From NCBI GenBank assembly GCA_964372115.1, contig CAYJPN010000014.1:54478-118477 (forward strand): 64,000 bases of DNA. The letters are read 5' to 3'. The translations under genes and the position numbers were made by a program. This DNA is from CG2-30-36-16 sp964372115 (GTDB taxonomy: Bacteria; Bacteroidota; Ignavibacteria; Ignavibacteriales; Ignavibacteriaceae). Below, one piece after another: positions 25,780 through 33,773 of this stretch (position 1 is the stretch's first letter; the number at the start of each line of letters is the position of its first letter). The notes beneath the pieces were generated by a model, which was not told the DNA's origin, made no database searches, and saw only the letters and a program-made list of their open reading frames with translations.

Positions 25780-28608
25780 TCACTGCGCATTTAATTCTTT
25801 TGCGAGAAACTCACCCGTCAAACTTTTTTTATTCCTTATTATTTTTTCCGGTATTCCCTCAACAATTATCTCCCCGCCCAATTCGCCTCCAAAAGGACCG
25901 AGATCGATAATCCAATCAGCCACTTTTATTACATCAAGGTTATGTTCAACCACTACAACTGTGTTACCTTTATCAACAAGTTTGTTTAATACTTTTAATA
26001 GTATGTTTACATCCTCAAAGTGTAACCCGGTGGTCGGCTCATCTAAAATGTACATCGTTTTCCCGGTACTTACCTTACTTAGCTCGGTTGCAAGTTTTAC
26101 ACGCTGGGCTTCTCCGCCGGAAAGAGTGGTTGCCTGCTGCCCGAGTTTTATATAACCAAGTCCAACATCATGGATGGCTTTTAGTTTTCTTTTTATTCGG
26201 GGCAGATCTTCAAAAAAGTCGAGCGCTTCATCAACTGTCATTGAAAGTACATCGGCAATAGATTTTGTTTTGTACAGTACCTCAAGTGTTTCCCGGTTAT
26301 AACGTTTCCCCTTACAAACATCACATTGTACATAAACATCGGGCAAAAAATTCATCTCTATTTTTTTTAGTCCGTCACCGCCGCATTCTTCGCATCTCCC
26401 GCCGGTTACATTAAAACTAAACCGCCCGGTTGCATAACCCCTTATTTTTGATTCGGGCATTTGTGAATATAAATCGCGGATAAATGTAAATAACCCTGTA
26501 TAAGTTGCAGGGTTTGATCTCGGTGTTCTTCCTATCGGCGACTGATCAATTTCAATTACTTTATCTATATGTTCCAGACCATCAATCGATTTGAACGGCA
26601 GCGGAACCACTTTGCTCTTATAAATTTTATTCATTAATATTTTTACAAGAGTTTCATTTACCAAAGTGGATTTTCCGGAGCCACTGACTCCGGTTATTAG
26701 TGTGAGGGTACCGAGCGGAATTTTTAATGTTACATTTTTTAAATTATTTCCACTTGCGCCTTTAAGTGTTAAATAATTTCCGGTACCGGTTCTTCTATGT
26801 TCGGGAATTTTTATCTGTTTCTTTTTTGAAAGATAGGATAGAGTGAGTGAATTTAACCCGTTTTGTGAACTGAAAATTGTATCCGTTTCCCCGGCAAAAC
26901 ATACTTTACCGCCATGCTCACCCGCACCCGGGCCAAGATCAATAATATAATCTGAACTTTCGATGGTTTCTTTATCGTGCTCAACAACAATAACTGTATT
27001 TCCGAGATCTCGTAAATTTTTTAATGAGTTAATAAGTTTAATATTATCGCTTTGATGCAGGCCGATGCTTGGTTCATCAAGCACATAAAGAACTCCGGCA
27101 AGCTGCGTGCCTATTTGTGTTGCAAGCCGAATGCGCTGCGACTCTCCCCCCGATAAAGTACGCGCCGAACGGTTTAAAGTTAAATAATCGAGCCCCACAT
27201 TTAATAAAAAATCGAGCCGGGTAATAATTTCTTTTAGAATCGGTTTTGCTACAATCCCATTGTTACCGGTTAAATTAATTTTTTCAAAAAACTCTTTTGA
27301 ACGAAGTATTGAAAGCGCAGACACTTCGCTTATATTTTTATCCAAAAATTTTACCGCAAGCGATTCCCGCTTTAATCTTCCACCGCCGCATGTACTGCAT
27401 GTAACAGTATTCATATATGACTCAACCCAATCGCGGATATTATTGGAACTTGTTGTGTTGTAGTAATTTTTCAGATAGTTAATCAGCCCTGAAAATTTGT
27501 GCATATAAGTAACAGGTTTGCTGTTACCATATGAGTAGCTGAAGGGAATTTTCTCTTTACTTCCTTTTAGAAAAATTTCTTTTTGTTCCGGAGTAAAATC
27601 TTTCAACTTGGTATCAAAAGTAAAACCGAATTTTTGAGCTACCCCTGTTAATTGGTTAAAGAACCAGATGTTTCTTGGTTTTCCCATCGGCGAAAGAGCT
27701 TCTTCATTTATAGACTTATCCCAATCCGGGATAATTAAATTAAGATCAAGTTCTTTTTTTTCGCCAAGTCCTTCACAATCGGCGCACGAGCCATAAGGTG
27801 AATTAAACGAGAATGAATTAGGAGCAAGTTCCTGGAAGCTTATTCCGCAGTCGAGGCAGGCGAGATGGCGGCTGTAAATAAAATCTTCTTTGTTGTTATT
27901 TATTATTACTATTCCGTTACCATAATTCAGCGCAACATTTATTGATTCCGCTATTCTGGTTCTCGATTTTTCATTTACAATAACCCTGTCAACAGCAATT
28001 TCAATATTGTGGATTTTATAACGATCGACCTGAAAACCTTTTGATATTTCGTTAATTTCGCCATCAACACGCACTCGTAAAAAACCATCCGATAAAACCT
28101 CTTCAAACAATTCGCGGTAGTGCCCTTTTCTTCCACGTACAATTGGGGCGAGTATTGTAATTTTGCTATCGGTTAAGTTTGAAATGACATTGTCTATAAT
28201 CTGTGCAGAGGACTGCTTTGCAACCGGTTTTCCGCAATTATAGCAATGCGGTGTTCCAAGACGCGCGTAAAGCAACCTTAAATAATCATAAATTTCGGTA
28301 ACAGTTCCAACTGTTGAGCGCGGATTTCCGCTGGTGGATTTTTGTTCGATTGAAATTGCGGGGCTTAAACCTTCGATTAAATCGACATCCGGTTTTTCGA
28401 GCATGTCTAAAAATTGTCTGGCGTATGCTGACAATGATTCGATATAACGACGCTGCCCTTCAGCATAAATAGTATCAAAAGCCAGGGACGATTTACCGGA
28501 ACCGGATAACCCTGTAATTACAGTAAATGATTCGCGTGGAATTTCGACATCGATATCCTTTAAATTGTGCTCTCTTGCACCTTTAATTATTATTGTGTCT
28601 TTTTCCAA
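25780..28608 (-). CDS. uvrA: excinuclease ABC subunit A
   Basis: Damage-recognition ATPase of nucleotide excision repair; dimeric UvrA loads UvrB at lesions. The 942 residues have two ABC modules: Walker A motifs GLSGSGKSS (near residue 34) and GVSGSGKST (about 645), and ABC signatures LSGGESQRI and LSGGEAQRV. Zinc-binding pairs are CLDCG/CADCEGLG and CEECGGDG/CDVCKGKR. Everything needed for function is present, and its length is normal. It diverges from the IMPACT-family gene across about 110 bases that must hold both promoters. No LexA-like box was evident. Confidence 0.97.
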   Translation of the reverse strand: MEKDTIIIKGAREHNLKDIDVEIPRESFTVITGLSGSGKSSLAFDTIYAEGQRRYIESLSAYARQFLDMLEKPDVDLIEGLSPAISIEQKSTSGNPRSTVGTVTEIYDYLRLLYARLGTPHCYNCGKPVAKQSSAQIIDNVISNLTDSKITILAPIVRGRKGHYRELFEEVLSDGFLRVRVDGEINEISKGFQVDRYKIHNIEIAVDRVIVNEKSRTRIAESINVALNYGNGIVIINNNKEDFIYSRHLACLDCGISFQELAPNSFSFNSPYGSCADCEGLGEKKELDLNLIIPDWDKSINEEALSPMGKPRNIWFFNQLTGVAQKFGFTFDTKLKDFTPEQKEIFLKGSKEKIPFSYSYGNSKPVTYMHKFSGLINYLKNYYNTTSSNNIRDWVESYMNTVTCSTCGGGRLKRESLAVKFLDKNISEVSALSILRSKEFFEKINLTGNNGIVAKPILKEIITRLDFLLNVGLDYLTLNRSARTLSGGESQRIRLATQIGTQLAGVLYVLDEPSIGLHQSDNIKLINSLKNLRDLGNTVIVVEHDKETIESSDYIIDLGPGAGEHGGKVCFAGETDTIFSSQNGLNSLTLSYLSKKKQIKIPEHRRTGTGNYLTLKGASGNNLKNVTLKIPLGTLTLITGVSGSGKSTLVNETLVKILMNKIYKSKVVPLPFKSIDGLEHIDKVIEIDQSPIGRTPRSNPATYTGLFTFIRDLYSQMPESKIRGYATGRFSFNVTGGRCEECGGDGLKKIEMNFLPDVYVQCDVCKGKRYNRETLEVLYKTKSIADVLSMTVDEALDFFEDLPRIKRKLKAIHDVGLGYIKLGQQATTLSGGEAQRVKLATELSKVSTGKTMYILDEPTTGLHFEDVNILLKVLNKLVDKGNTVVVVEHNLDVIKVADWIIDLGPFGGELGGEIIVEGIPEKIIRNKKSLTGEFLAKELNAQ

Positions 28609-28681
28609 ACAGGATTACTCTTAAAAATTTAAAACATTATATTAGCACTCGACAGTTTGAAAATCAATTTAATAAAGCATG

Positions 28682-28700
28682 ACTCCAATACGATTGGAGT
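28682..28700. promoter_or_regulatory. hairpin in uvrA/yigZ divergent leader
   Basis: Perfect 8-bp stem ACTCCAAT / ATTGGAGT with a 3-base loop. It overlaps the extra codons of a longer possible start (28679) for the downstream gene, which favours the later ATG at 28718. Possible operator or 5'-UTR hairpin. Confidence 0.4.
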
Positions 28701-28717
28701 TTAATAAAGAACAAAAA

Positions 28718-29341
28718 ATGATTGTCAAAGAAGAAATTAAAACCATAAAATCGCCTTCCGAAACAAAATTTAAGGAGAAAGGTTCCCTTTTTATCGGGAA
28801 GGCATTTCCGGTAGAAACTGAAGATGATTTTTCATTTGCACTCTCTAACATTAAAAAGGAATATTACGATGCAACGCATCATTGCTTTGCTTACAAATTA
28901 AAAGATGATAGCTATAAATATTCTGACGCCGGGGAACCAAATGGTACGGCTGGAATAAGAATTTTTAATGCGATTGAACATTTCTCACTTGTTGATGTCG
29001 GTGTAGTTATTATCCGCTATTTCGGTGGGACAAAACTTGGAGTTGGACCGCTTGGGAAAGCTTACTACAAATCGGCAGAGGATGTGCTGACTTGCGCGTC
29101 TTTTATAACAAAAAAAGCATACAAAAAAGTTTTAATAAAAACCGGGTTTCAATTTGTAAGTTCTGTGCATCATTACCTCCCCCGATTTGATGCAATAATT
29201 TCAGATGTACAGTATTCGGAGGAAGTAAAGTTTTTAATCGAACTATTTCCCTCTCAAATTGATAAGCTGAAAGAAGTTTTAATTGAGTCGTGCAGTGGAA
29301 ATATTGAAGTAAAAGAAGAAAATGGTATTTATTTTAGGTGA
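28718..29341 (+). CDS. YigZ/IMPACT family protein
   Basis: A soluble ~207-residue protein of the UPF0029/IMPACT family (E. coli YigZ). The N-terminal IMPACT domain is clear: GSLFIGKAFPV, THHCFAYKL, DAGEPNGTAGIRI, VGVVIIRYFGGTKLGVGPLGKAY. A smaller C-terminal ferredoxin-like domain (DUF1949) follows. The family's biochemical role is uncertain; eukaryotic IMPACT regulates GCN2. An in-frame ATG at 28679 would add 13 residues but would place a perfect hairpin in the coding start, and YigZ homologues begin shortly before an E-x-K-x-I-K-S motif, as here with the 28718 start. Confidence 0.88.
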   Translation: MIVKEEIKTIKSPSETKFKEKGSLFIGKAFPVETEDDFSFALSNIKKEYYDATHHCFAYKLKDDSYKYSDAGEPNGTAGIRIFNAIEHFSLVDVGVVIIRYFGGTKLGVGPLGKAYYKSAEDVLTCASFITKKAYKKVLIKTGFQFVSSVHHYLPRFDAIISDVQYSEEVKFLIELFPSQIDKLKEVLIESCSGNIEVKEENGIYFR

Positions 29342-29391
29342 TAAGAGTAACAATTTTTATGATTTTGAAAAAATATTCAAAAAAGACTTGA

Positions 29392-29409
29392 CTAATTTTT
29401 AAGTATTAG
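29392..29409. promoter_or_regulatory. dyad upstream of the MarR gene, candidate operator
   Basis: CTAAT-N8-ATTAG inverted repeat overlapping a TTGACT (-35-like, 29388-29393), about 40 bases before the MarR start. MarR regulators commonly repress their own genes through such dyads, so autoregulation is a reasonable inference. Confidence 0.4.
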
Positions 29410-29445
29410 CGATTTTTGCCCAAAGCAATTATTGAGAAAAGGCAT

Positions 29446-29919
29446 ATGGAAGAATCAAAACACACAAAATCGGATGTAAAAATCAATCAAGCAAGAGAGC
29501 TTGCAGATTTAACATTTAAGTTATTAGCAAACTGTCAGGAAAAAGAAGACAGACTTGCTGAGCAGTATGGATTAACTCAGGCAGAGTTTAGATGTTTAAG
29601 GCTTTTTGGAAAAACTGAAACTTTGAACAATAAAACTATTGCCGAAAGGATGAATTTGAGTCCAAGTAGATTAACCCGAATCATTGATGGATTGGTAACA
29701 AAAAATTATATGATTAGGGAAATTGAACCGAAAGACAGAAGAAATATGCGCGTATCGCTTTCGCACCAGGGAACTATAATAGTGCAAAAGTTAAACGCCG
29801 CTTATATAAATATTCATAAAGAAATACTTGAGGATATTGAAGAGCCGCAGCACGATCCGTTGATTACTGCTATGTCTCATTTGTTATCAGCTTTAGAAAA
29901 ATGGATAGCTAAATCTTAA
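29446..29919 (+). CDS. MarR family transcriptional regulator
   Basis: A DNA-binding winged-helix protein of ~157 residues. Helices at the N-terminus and the wHTH are clear: LTQAEFRCLRLFGKTETLNNKTIAERMNLSPSRLTRIIDGL, then the wing with the MarR hallmark EPKDRRNMRVSLS. The start is ATG 29446, behind GAGAAAAGG; an in-frame TTG at 29416 is less likely. It lies directly upstream and on the same strand as a multiheme cytochrome and a rhodanese lipoprotein, each gap containing a dyad with AAGTAT, so it may control that pair. The effector is unknown. Confidence 0.92.
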   Translation: MEESKHTKSDVKINQARELADLTFKLLANCQEKEDRLAEQYGLTQAEFRCLRLFGKTETLNNKTIAERMNLSPSRLTRIIDGLVTKNYMIREIEPKDRRNMRVSLSHQGTIIVQKLNAAYINIHKEILEDIEEPQHDPLITAMSHLLSALEKWIAKS

Positions 29920-30062
29920 TTTATTTCTCTTAACAATTATAAAGGTAGATATTTTTTGCTATTGTTAAAGTAGAGAAGATTTTTTCTAAACTTTGAGAAA
30001 TAGTTCGCTTTTCCGTTGAGTTATTCGCTAATAGAGTAATCTATTGAGCGGCATAAGAGTTG

Positions 30063-30078
30063 ACATACTAAAGTATGT
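30063..30078. promoter_or_regulatory. perfect 16-base palindrome with TTGACA, upstream of cytochrome operon
   Basis: ACATACT-AA-AGTATGT, overlapping an exact TTGACA (30060-30065), 22 bases before the cytochrome start codons. The half-site AAGTAT also occurs in the dyad upstream of the MarR gene. It is a candidate operator for that regulator. Confidence 0.5.
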
Positions 30079-30100
30079 AATTTTTTAACCGATCAACGGG

Positions 30101-31462
30101 ATGATGATGAAACAAAAAATATTTACCTTATTTTTTTCCACCACACTACTTATTGTATTTCTTGCAGGGTGCCAAAAAGATGAGCCTCAGGCTCCCGAAA
30201 ACTCTATAACCGCAAATAAATCAGTAAAATCGTGCGAAGGCTGCCATACAAATTATGAAGTTTTAAAGGCAGTTTACACACCCGATCCTGAATCCACCGG
30301 CGGCGGCGGTTGCGGCGGAGATGCCCCCCATTACGAACCATATGATAGAGTTTACCTCAGCGGCGAAGGTTATAGCGCCTTCAAGAAAACAATGCATGGT
30401 AAACTGGAATGTACCGCTTGCCATAATGGTGTAAATACTACTGATGATAAAACCGTTGCCCACTCCGGTAATTTTTTAAGACATCCGTCGCTCGATGCCC
30501 AGCATAAGTGCGCAAATTGCCATCCCGATGTGGTCGCACGAACAGCAAATAGCATTCATGAACAAGGTTGGGGACAAAAAGCAATGGTGGTTGGTCGTTC
30601 GGGTCTTCATTCTTTCGCTGAATTAACCGAGACAATGAAGGATGGTTATGACCACAACTGCGGTAAATGTCATGCAACCTGCGGCGACTGTCATGTAAAC
30701 CGTCCGGCAGCCGGCGGAGGTGGATTGTATAATGGACACAATTTTGCAAAAAAACCAAACATGCGAGATAACTGCGTCGCATGCCATGTCAGCCGCGGCG
30801 GTCATGCTTATTTTGGAATAGCTACCGGAACCGTGCCCGATGTACATTTAACAAAAGCCGGGTTTGAATGTATGAATTGTCATAGCTCTCATGAAGTACA
30901 TGGCGATGGAAATATTTACAACCAGAGATACAAAATGGCATTGATGCCAAAGTGTACAAATTGCCACTCCAATCTTGAAAATTCTAATACCTACCATGCA
31001 CAGCACATTAATACATTTAGCTGTAATACATGCCACTCGCAAGATTATAACAACTGCGGCAGTTGCCATATTGGCGGTGAAGGCGCAAGAGTTCCTTCTT
31101 ACCAGGGTTTCAAAATTGGAATGAATCCGATACCGGAGACAAGAAACTTTCCTATGGCATTGTTAAGAAGATCATTAATGGCGCCGGATAGCTGGTCGTT
31201 ATACGGAACCGCGGTGCTTTCAAATTTTAACTCGAAACCAACTTATAAATATACAACACCTCACAACATCATCCGGTGGACGACGAGAACCGATACAACC
31301 GGCGGAAAACAATGTTACGAGAGTTGCCATATCATTAAAGACGGTACTACCTATAAAAATAAAGAATTGTATTTGTTCGAATCGGATCTCGATATTTGGG
31401 AGGTTCAAGCTGATAAAGGAATTGTAGTCGACGGTAAACTTCCGTCAAATTGGGGTTTATGA
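30101..31462 (+). CDS. multiheme c-type cytochrome lipoprotein (10 CxxCH motifs)
   Basis: A 453-residue exported electron-transfer protein. The signal peptide ends in a lipobox (FLAGC), so it is probably lipid-anchored. Ten CxxCH heme-binding motifs are visible (CEGCH, CTACH, CANCH, CGKCH, CGDCH, CVACH, CMNCH, CTNCH, CNTCH, CGSCH) plus a C-terminal C-Y-E-S-C-H, a CX3CH that could bind an eleventh heme or none. A Gly/Cys-rich segment (GGGGCGGDAP) follows the first heme. It belongs broadly to the multiheme cytochromes of anaerobic or sulfur and metal respiration; the electron acceptor is not deducible. Three consecutive ATGs make the start uncertain by two residues. The rhodanese lipoprotein gene starts 34 bases after it, so they are likely one operon. 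Confidence 0.9.
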   Translation: MMMKQKIFTLFFSTTLLIVFLAGCQKDEPQAPENSITANKSVKSCEGCHTNYEVLKAVYTPDPESTGGGGCGGDAPHYEPYDRVYLSGEGYSAFKKTMHGKLECTACHNGVNTTDDKTVAHSGNFLRHPSLDAQHKCANCHPDVVARTANSIHEQGWGQKAMVVGRSGLHSFAELTETMKDGYDHNCGKCHATCGDCHVNRPAAGGGGLYNGHNFAKKPNMRDNCVACHVSRGGHAYFGIATGTVPDVHLTKAGFECMNCHSSHEVHGDGNIYNQRYKMALMPKCTNCHSNLENSNTYHAQHINTFSCNTCHSQDYNNCGSCHIGGEGARVPSYQGFKIGMNPIPETRNFPMALLRRSLMAPDSWSLYGTAVLSNFNSKPTYKYTTPHNIIRWTTRTDTTGGKQCYESCHIIKDGTTYKNKELYLFESDLDIWEVQADKGIVVDGKLPSNWGL

Positions 31463-31496
31463 TATTTCACACAAACAATAATAAAAAGGTACACAT

Positions 31497-32495
31497 ATGA
31501 AACAAATGAAGTTATACTTTCTATTTCTTTTGCTCCCGGTTCTGTTTTTATATACAGGCTGCAGCAAGGATGACAGCAACCCGAACACACCGCCAGCGGT
31601 TAATGAATCCGAGTTAGTAGCTCAATACTTAGAAGCTAACGGCGATTTTGTTAATACCACGGCTCCCGCAATGATTACTGCCGAGGCTGTACGAACTAAC
31701 CAGTCAAGTGCAGATCAGGTAATTCTTGATATCCGCTCCCAAGCTGATTTTGAAACAAAAGGGCACATAGAAGGCGCAGTGCGTGTTGATTTTGCAAACT
31801 TGTTAACTTATTACAAGACAAATAATCTCCAAAATAAACAAACCGTTGTTGTAGCTTGTTATAGCGGTCAAACAGCAGGTTACGCTGTTGGTTTATTAAG
31901 ATTATTGGGTTACACAAATGTTTTCGATTTAAAGTGGGGAATGTCAAGCTGGAACCAGGATGTAGCAAACAGTTGGTCTCCAAGTGTAGGCAACTCGCAC
32001 GCAACCGATTTTGTAACAACTGTTACTGCAAAATATACAGCAGGAAGTCTTCCAACTATCAACACAGGAAAAACTGCGGGTAAAGATATTTTAGAAGCCA
32101 GAGTAGCAGAATTATTTACTGCCGGATTTGATGCTGTAAAAATTACAAACGCTACTGTTTACACAGGATTAGCTAACTATTATATAGTTAACTATTGGGC
32201 ACAAAATCATTATGACATCGGTCATATTGCCGGCGCTGTTCAGTACACACCAAAAGTAGATTTTAAGCTTTCAACAAATTTAAAAACCCTACCAACAAAT
32301 AAACCTATTGTTGTTTATTGTTACACAGGTCAAACATCTTCACAGGTTGCCGCATACTTAAAAGTTCTTGGTTATGATGCTAAAACTTTGTTGTTCGGAG
32401 CCAACGCCATGATTTATGATATCATGGGCGCAAATGGTATGACGACTTTCAAGGACACTGAAATAAAGGGTTATGATTACGTAACCGGACCATAA
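31497..32495 (+). CDS. lipoprotein with two rhodanese domains
   Basis: A 332-residue envelope protein. The signal peptide has a lipobox (LYTGC). Two rhodanese-like sulfurtransferase domains follow, each with an active-site Cys loop: VVACYSGQTA around residue 118 and VVYCYTGQTS around 280. Rhodaneses move sulfane sulfur between thiosulfate or persulfides and acceptors. Lying immediately behind a multiheme cytochrome lipoprotein, it suggests a periplasmic sulfur-compound redox pathway (inference). The first domain has a clear GHIEGAVRVDF substrate motif and the second has DIGHIAGAVQY. A strong terminator follows 17 bases after the stop. Confidence 0.92.
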   Translation: MKQMKLYFLFLLLPVLFLYTGCSKDDSNPNTPPAVNESELVAQYLEANGDFVNTTAPAMITAEAVRTNQSSADQVILDIRSQADFETKGHIEGAVRVDFANLLTYYKTNNLQNKQTVVVACYSGQTAGYAVGLLRLLGYTNVFDLKWGMSSWNQDVANSWSPSVGNSHATDFVTTVTAKYTAGSLPTINTGKTAGKDILEARVAELFTAGFDAVKITNATVYTGLANYYIVNYWAQNHYDIGHIAGAVQYTPKVDFKLSTNLKTLPTNKPIVVYCYTGQTSSQVAAYLKVLGYDAKTLLFGANAMIYDIMGANGMTTFKDTEIKGYDYVTGP

Positions 32496-32511
32496 TTTAA
32501 TTATTAATTGC

Positions 32512-32547
32512 AAAAAAAGCCGCACTCTTTATGGATGCGGCTTTTTT
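32512..32547 (+). terminator. Rho-independent terminator after rhodanese gene
   Basis: AAAAAAGCCGCA and TGCGGCTTTTTT arms around an 11-base loop. A-runs and T-runs on both sides allow it to serve the convergent minus-strand gene at 32570 too. Confidence 0.85.
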
Positions 32548-32569
32548 ATATTTTAAACAGATCTTACCA

Positions 32570-33001
32570 TTAATTCTTTTTACTTCTTTTTAAAATATTA
32601 AAATATTTTTTTGTCCATTCAAGATCGTTCAGAAGCTCATTTAATGCTGCAAAAGCAGTCTGGTTCATTCCAAAATATTCTGCCTCAAACCGTATTTTAA
32701 GCAGTTCATCCTTTTTAGTAATTTGCTGTATCTCATTTTTTACTTTTTCAAAACCAGATGCCAAATCTTTTTTAACATTATCGAGATCAGCGATTTCTGA
32801 GTTTTCATTAGCAGCCTTTAAAACCCGAAGCAGCCCCATAATATATTTTGCGGTAAACGCAGTCTCTTCAAGATTGCTTCCTAATCTTTGGGTTTCGGCG
32901 CATTGAAACAGCGCCAATAAATCATCTCTCCGTTTTAACATTTGGTTTGACAGCTTATCAACTTCATCAAGAAGTTGTTTAGAATTAAAGATTTTTTCCA
33001 T
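32570..33001 (-). CDS. helical protein of unknown function
   Basis: A 143-residue, highly charged, predicted all-helical protein without signal peptide or TM segment; heptad-like Leu/Ile spacing suggests coiled coils. I do not recognise the family. It starts 5 bases after the O-methyltransferase stop and is certainly co-transcribed with it, ending just before the bidirectional terminator at 32512-32547. Confidence 0.7.
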   Translation of the reverse strand: MEKIFNSKQLLDEVDKLSNQMLKRRDDLLALFQCAETQRLGSNLEETAFTAKYIMGLLRVLKAANENSEIADLDNVKKDLASGFEKVKNEIQQITKKDELLKIRFEAEYFGMNQTAFAALNELLNDLEWTKKYFNILKRSKKN

Positions 33002-33006
33002 ACTAA

Positions 33007-33648
33007 TTACTTTTTTATTCCCAATCCTATTCCGTCGCCAATGGGTAAAATTGTTGTATGTATAATTGTCTGCGACATAAAAAACACATTAAACTCTTTT
33101 ATATTTTTTGCAGAAGTTCTATAGTTCGGCGGCACTTTTTTCACAGCCGCGTATCCATGCCACAATAAATTATCTATAAATATCACGCCTCCCTTTTTAA
33201 GAAGTATTAGAGAATAATCAAGCAGCCGTTTGTAATCTTCTTTATCAGCATCGAGAAAAATGAAATCGTATTTCTTTTTTAGCCGGGGCATAACTTCAAA
33301 TGCGTCACCTTCAAAAATTTCTATTTTATCTTGGCAGCCGGAACGATTTATATATTCTTTTGCAAGTTTTATATTATCTGCGCTTTTTTCAATTGAGTGC
33401 ACAACACTTTTTTTACCGACAACGCGCGCCATCCGGATTGCAGAATATGCAATCGCTGTTCCCAATTCAAGCAATCTTTTCGGTTTATGAATTTTTATTA
33501 TCTGTTCAAGAAATTCAGCCGCATCCCACGAAAGAATCGGGATTTTTTTCTCTTTTGCGAATAGTTCCATTTCGAGTAAAAGTTCGTCATCCTGACGTCT
33601 GAATGATTCTAAATATTTTTCCTGCGGTGCTGTTAATATTAATGCCAT
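33007..33648 (-). CDS. class I SAM-dependent O-methyltransferase (COMT/TrmR-like)
   Basis: A 213-residue cytosolic methyltransferase of the Methyltransf_3 family. SAM-binding motif I is LLELGTAIAYSAIRMA (second Gly replaced by Ala), acidic loop VHSIEKS, motif II FEGDAFEVM, and the metal/catalytic FLDADKEDYKRLLDY with IDNLLWHG, typical of catechol-type O-methyltransferases. Bacterial relatives include TrmR (tRNA 5-hydroxyuridine methyltransferase); the substrate here is not decided by motifs. It is first of a two-gene unit with the helical protein downstream. Confidence 0.88.
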   Translation of the reverse strand: MALILTAPQEKYLESFRRQDDELLLEMELFAKEKKIPILSWDAAEFLEQIIKIHKPKRLLELGTAIAYSAIRMARVVGKKSVVHSIEKSADNIKLAKEYINRSGCQDKIEIFEGDAFEVMPRLKKKYDFIFLDADKEDYKRLLDYSLILLKKGGVIFIDNLLWHGYAAVKKVPPNYRTSAKNIKEFNVFFMSQTIIHTTILPIGDGIGLGIKK

Positions 33649-33773
33649 ACTGCTCCTTAATTTTGCAGTAACAATTTAATAAAAATATTGGGAATTAATG
33701 CAGGCTGCTTTTTACTCTCTCATCCAACCGATTGTTTTCTGTCTTTTCTCTCTGTATCCACGGCGCAAATTTT

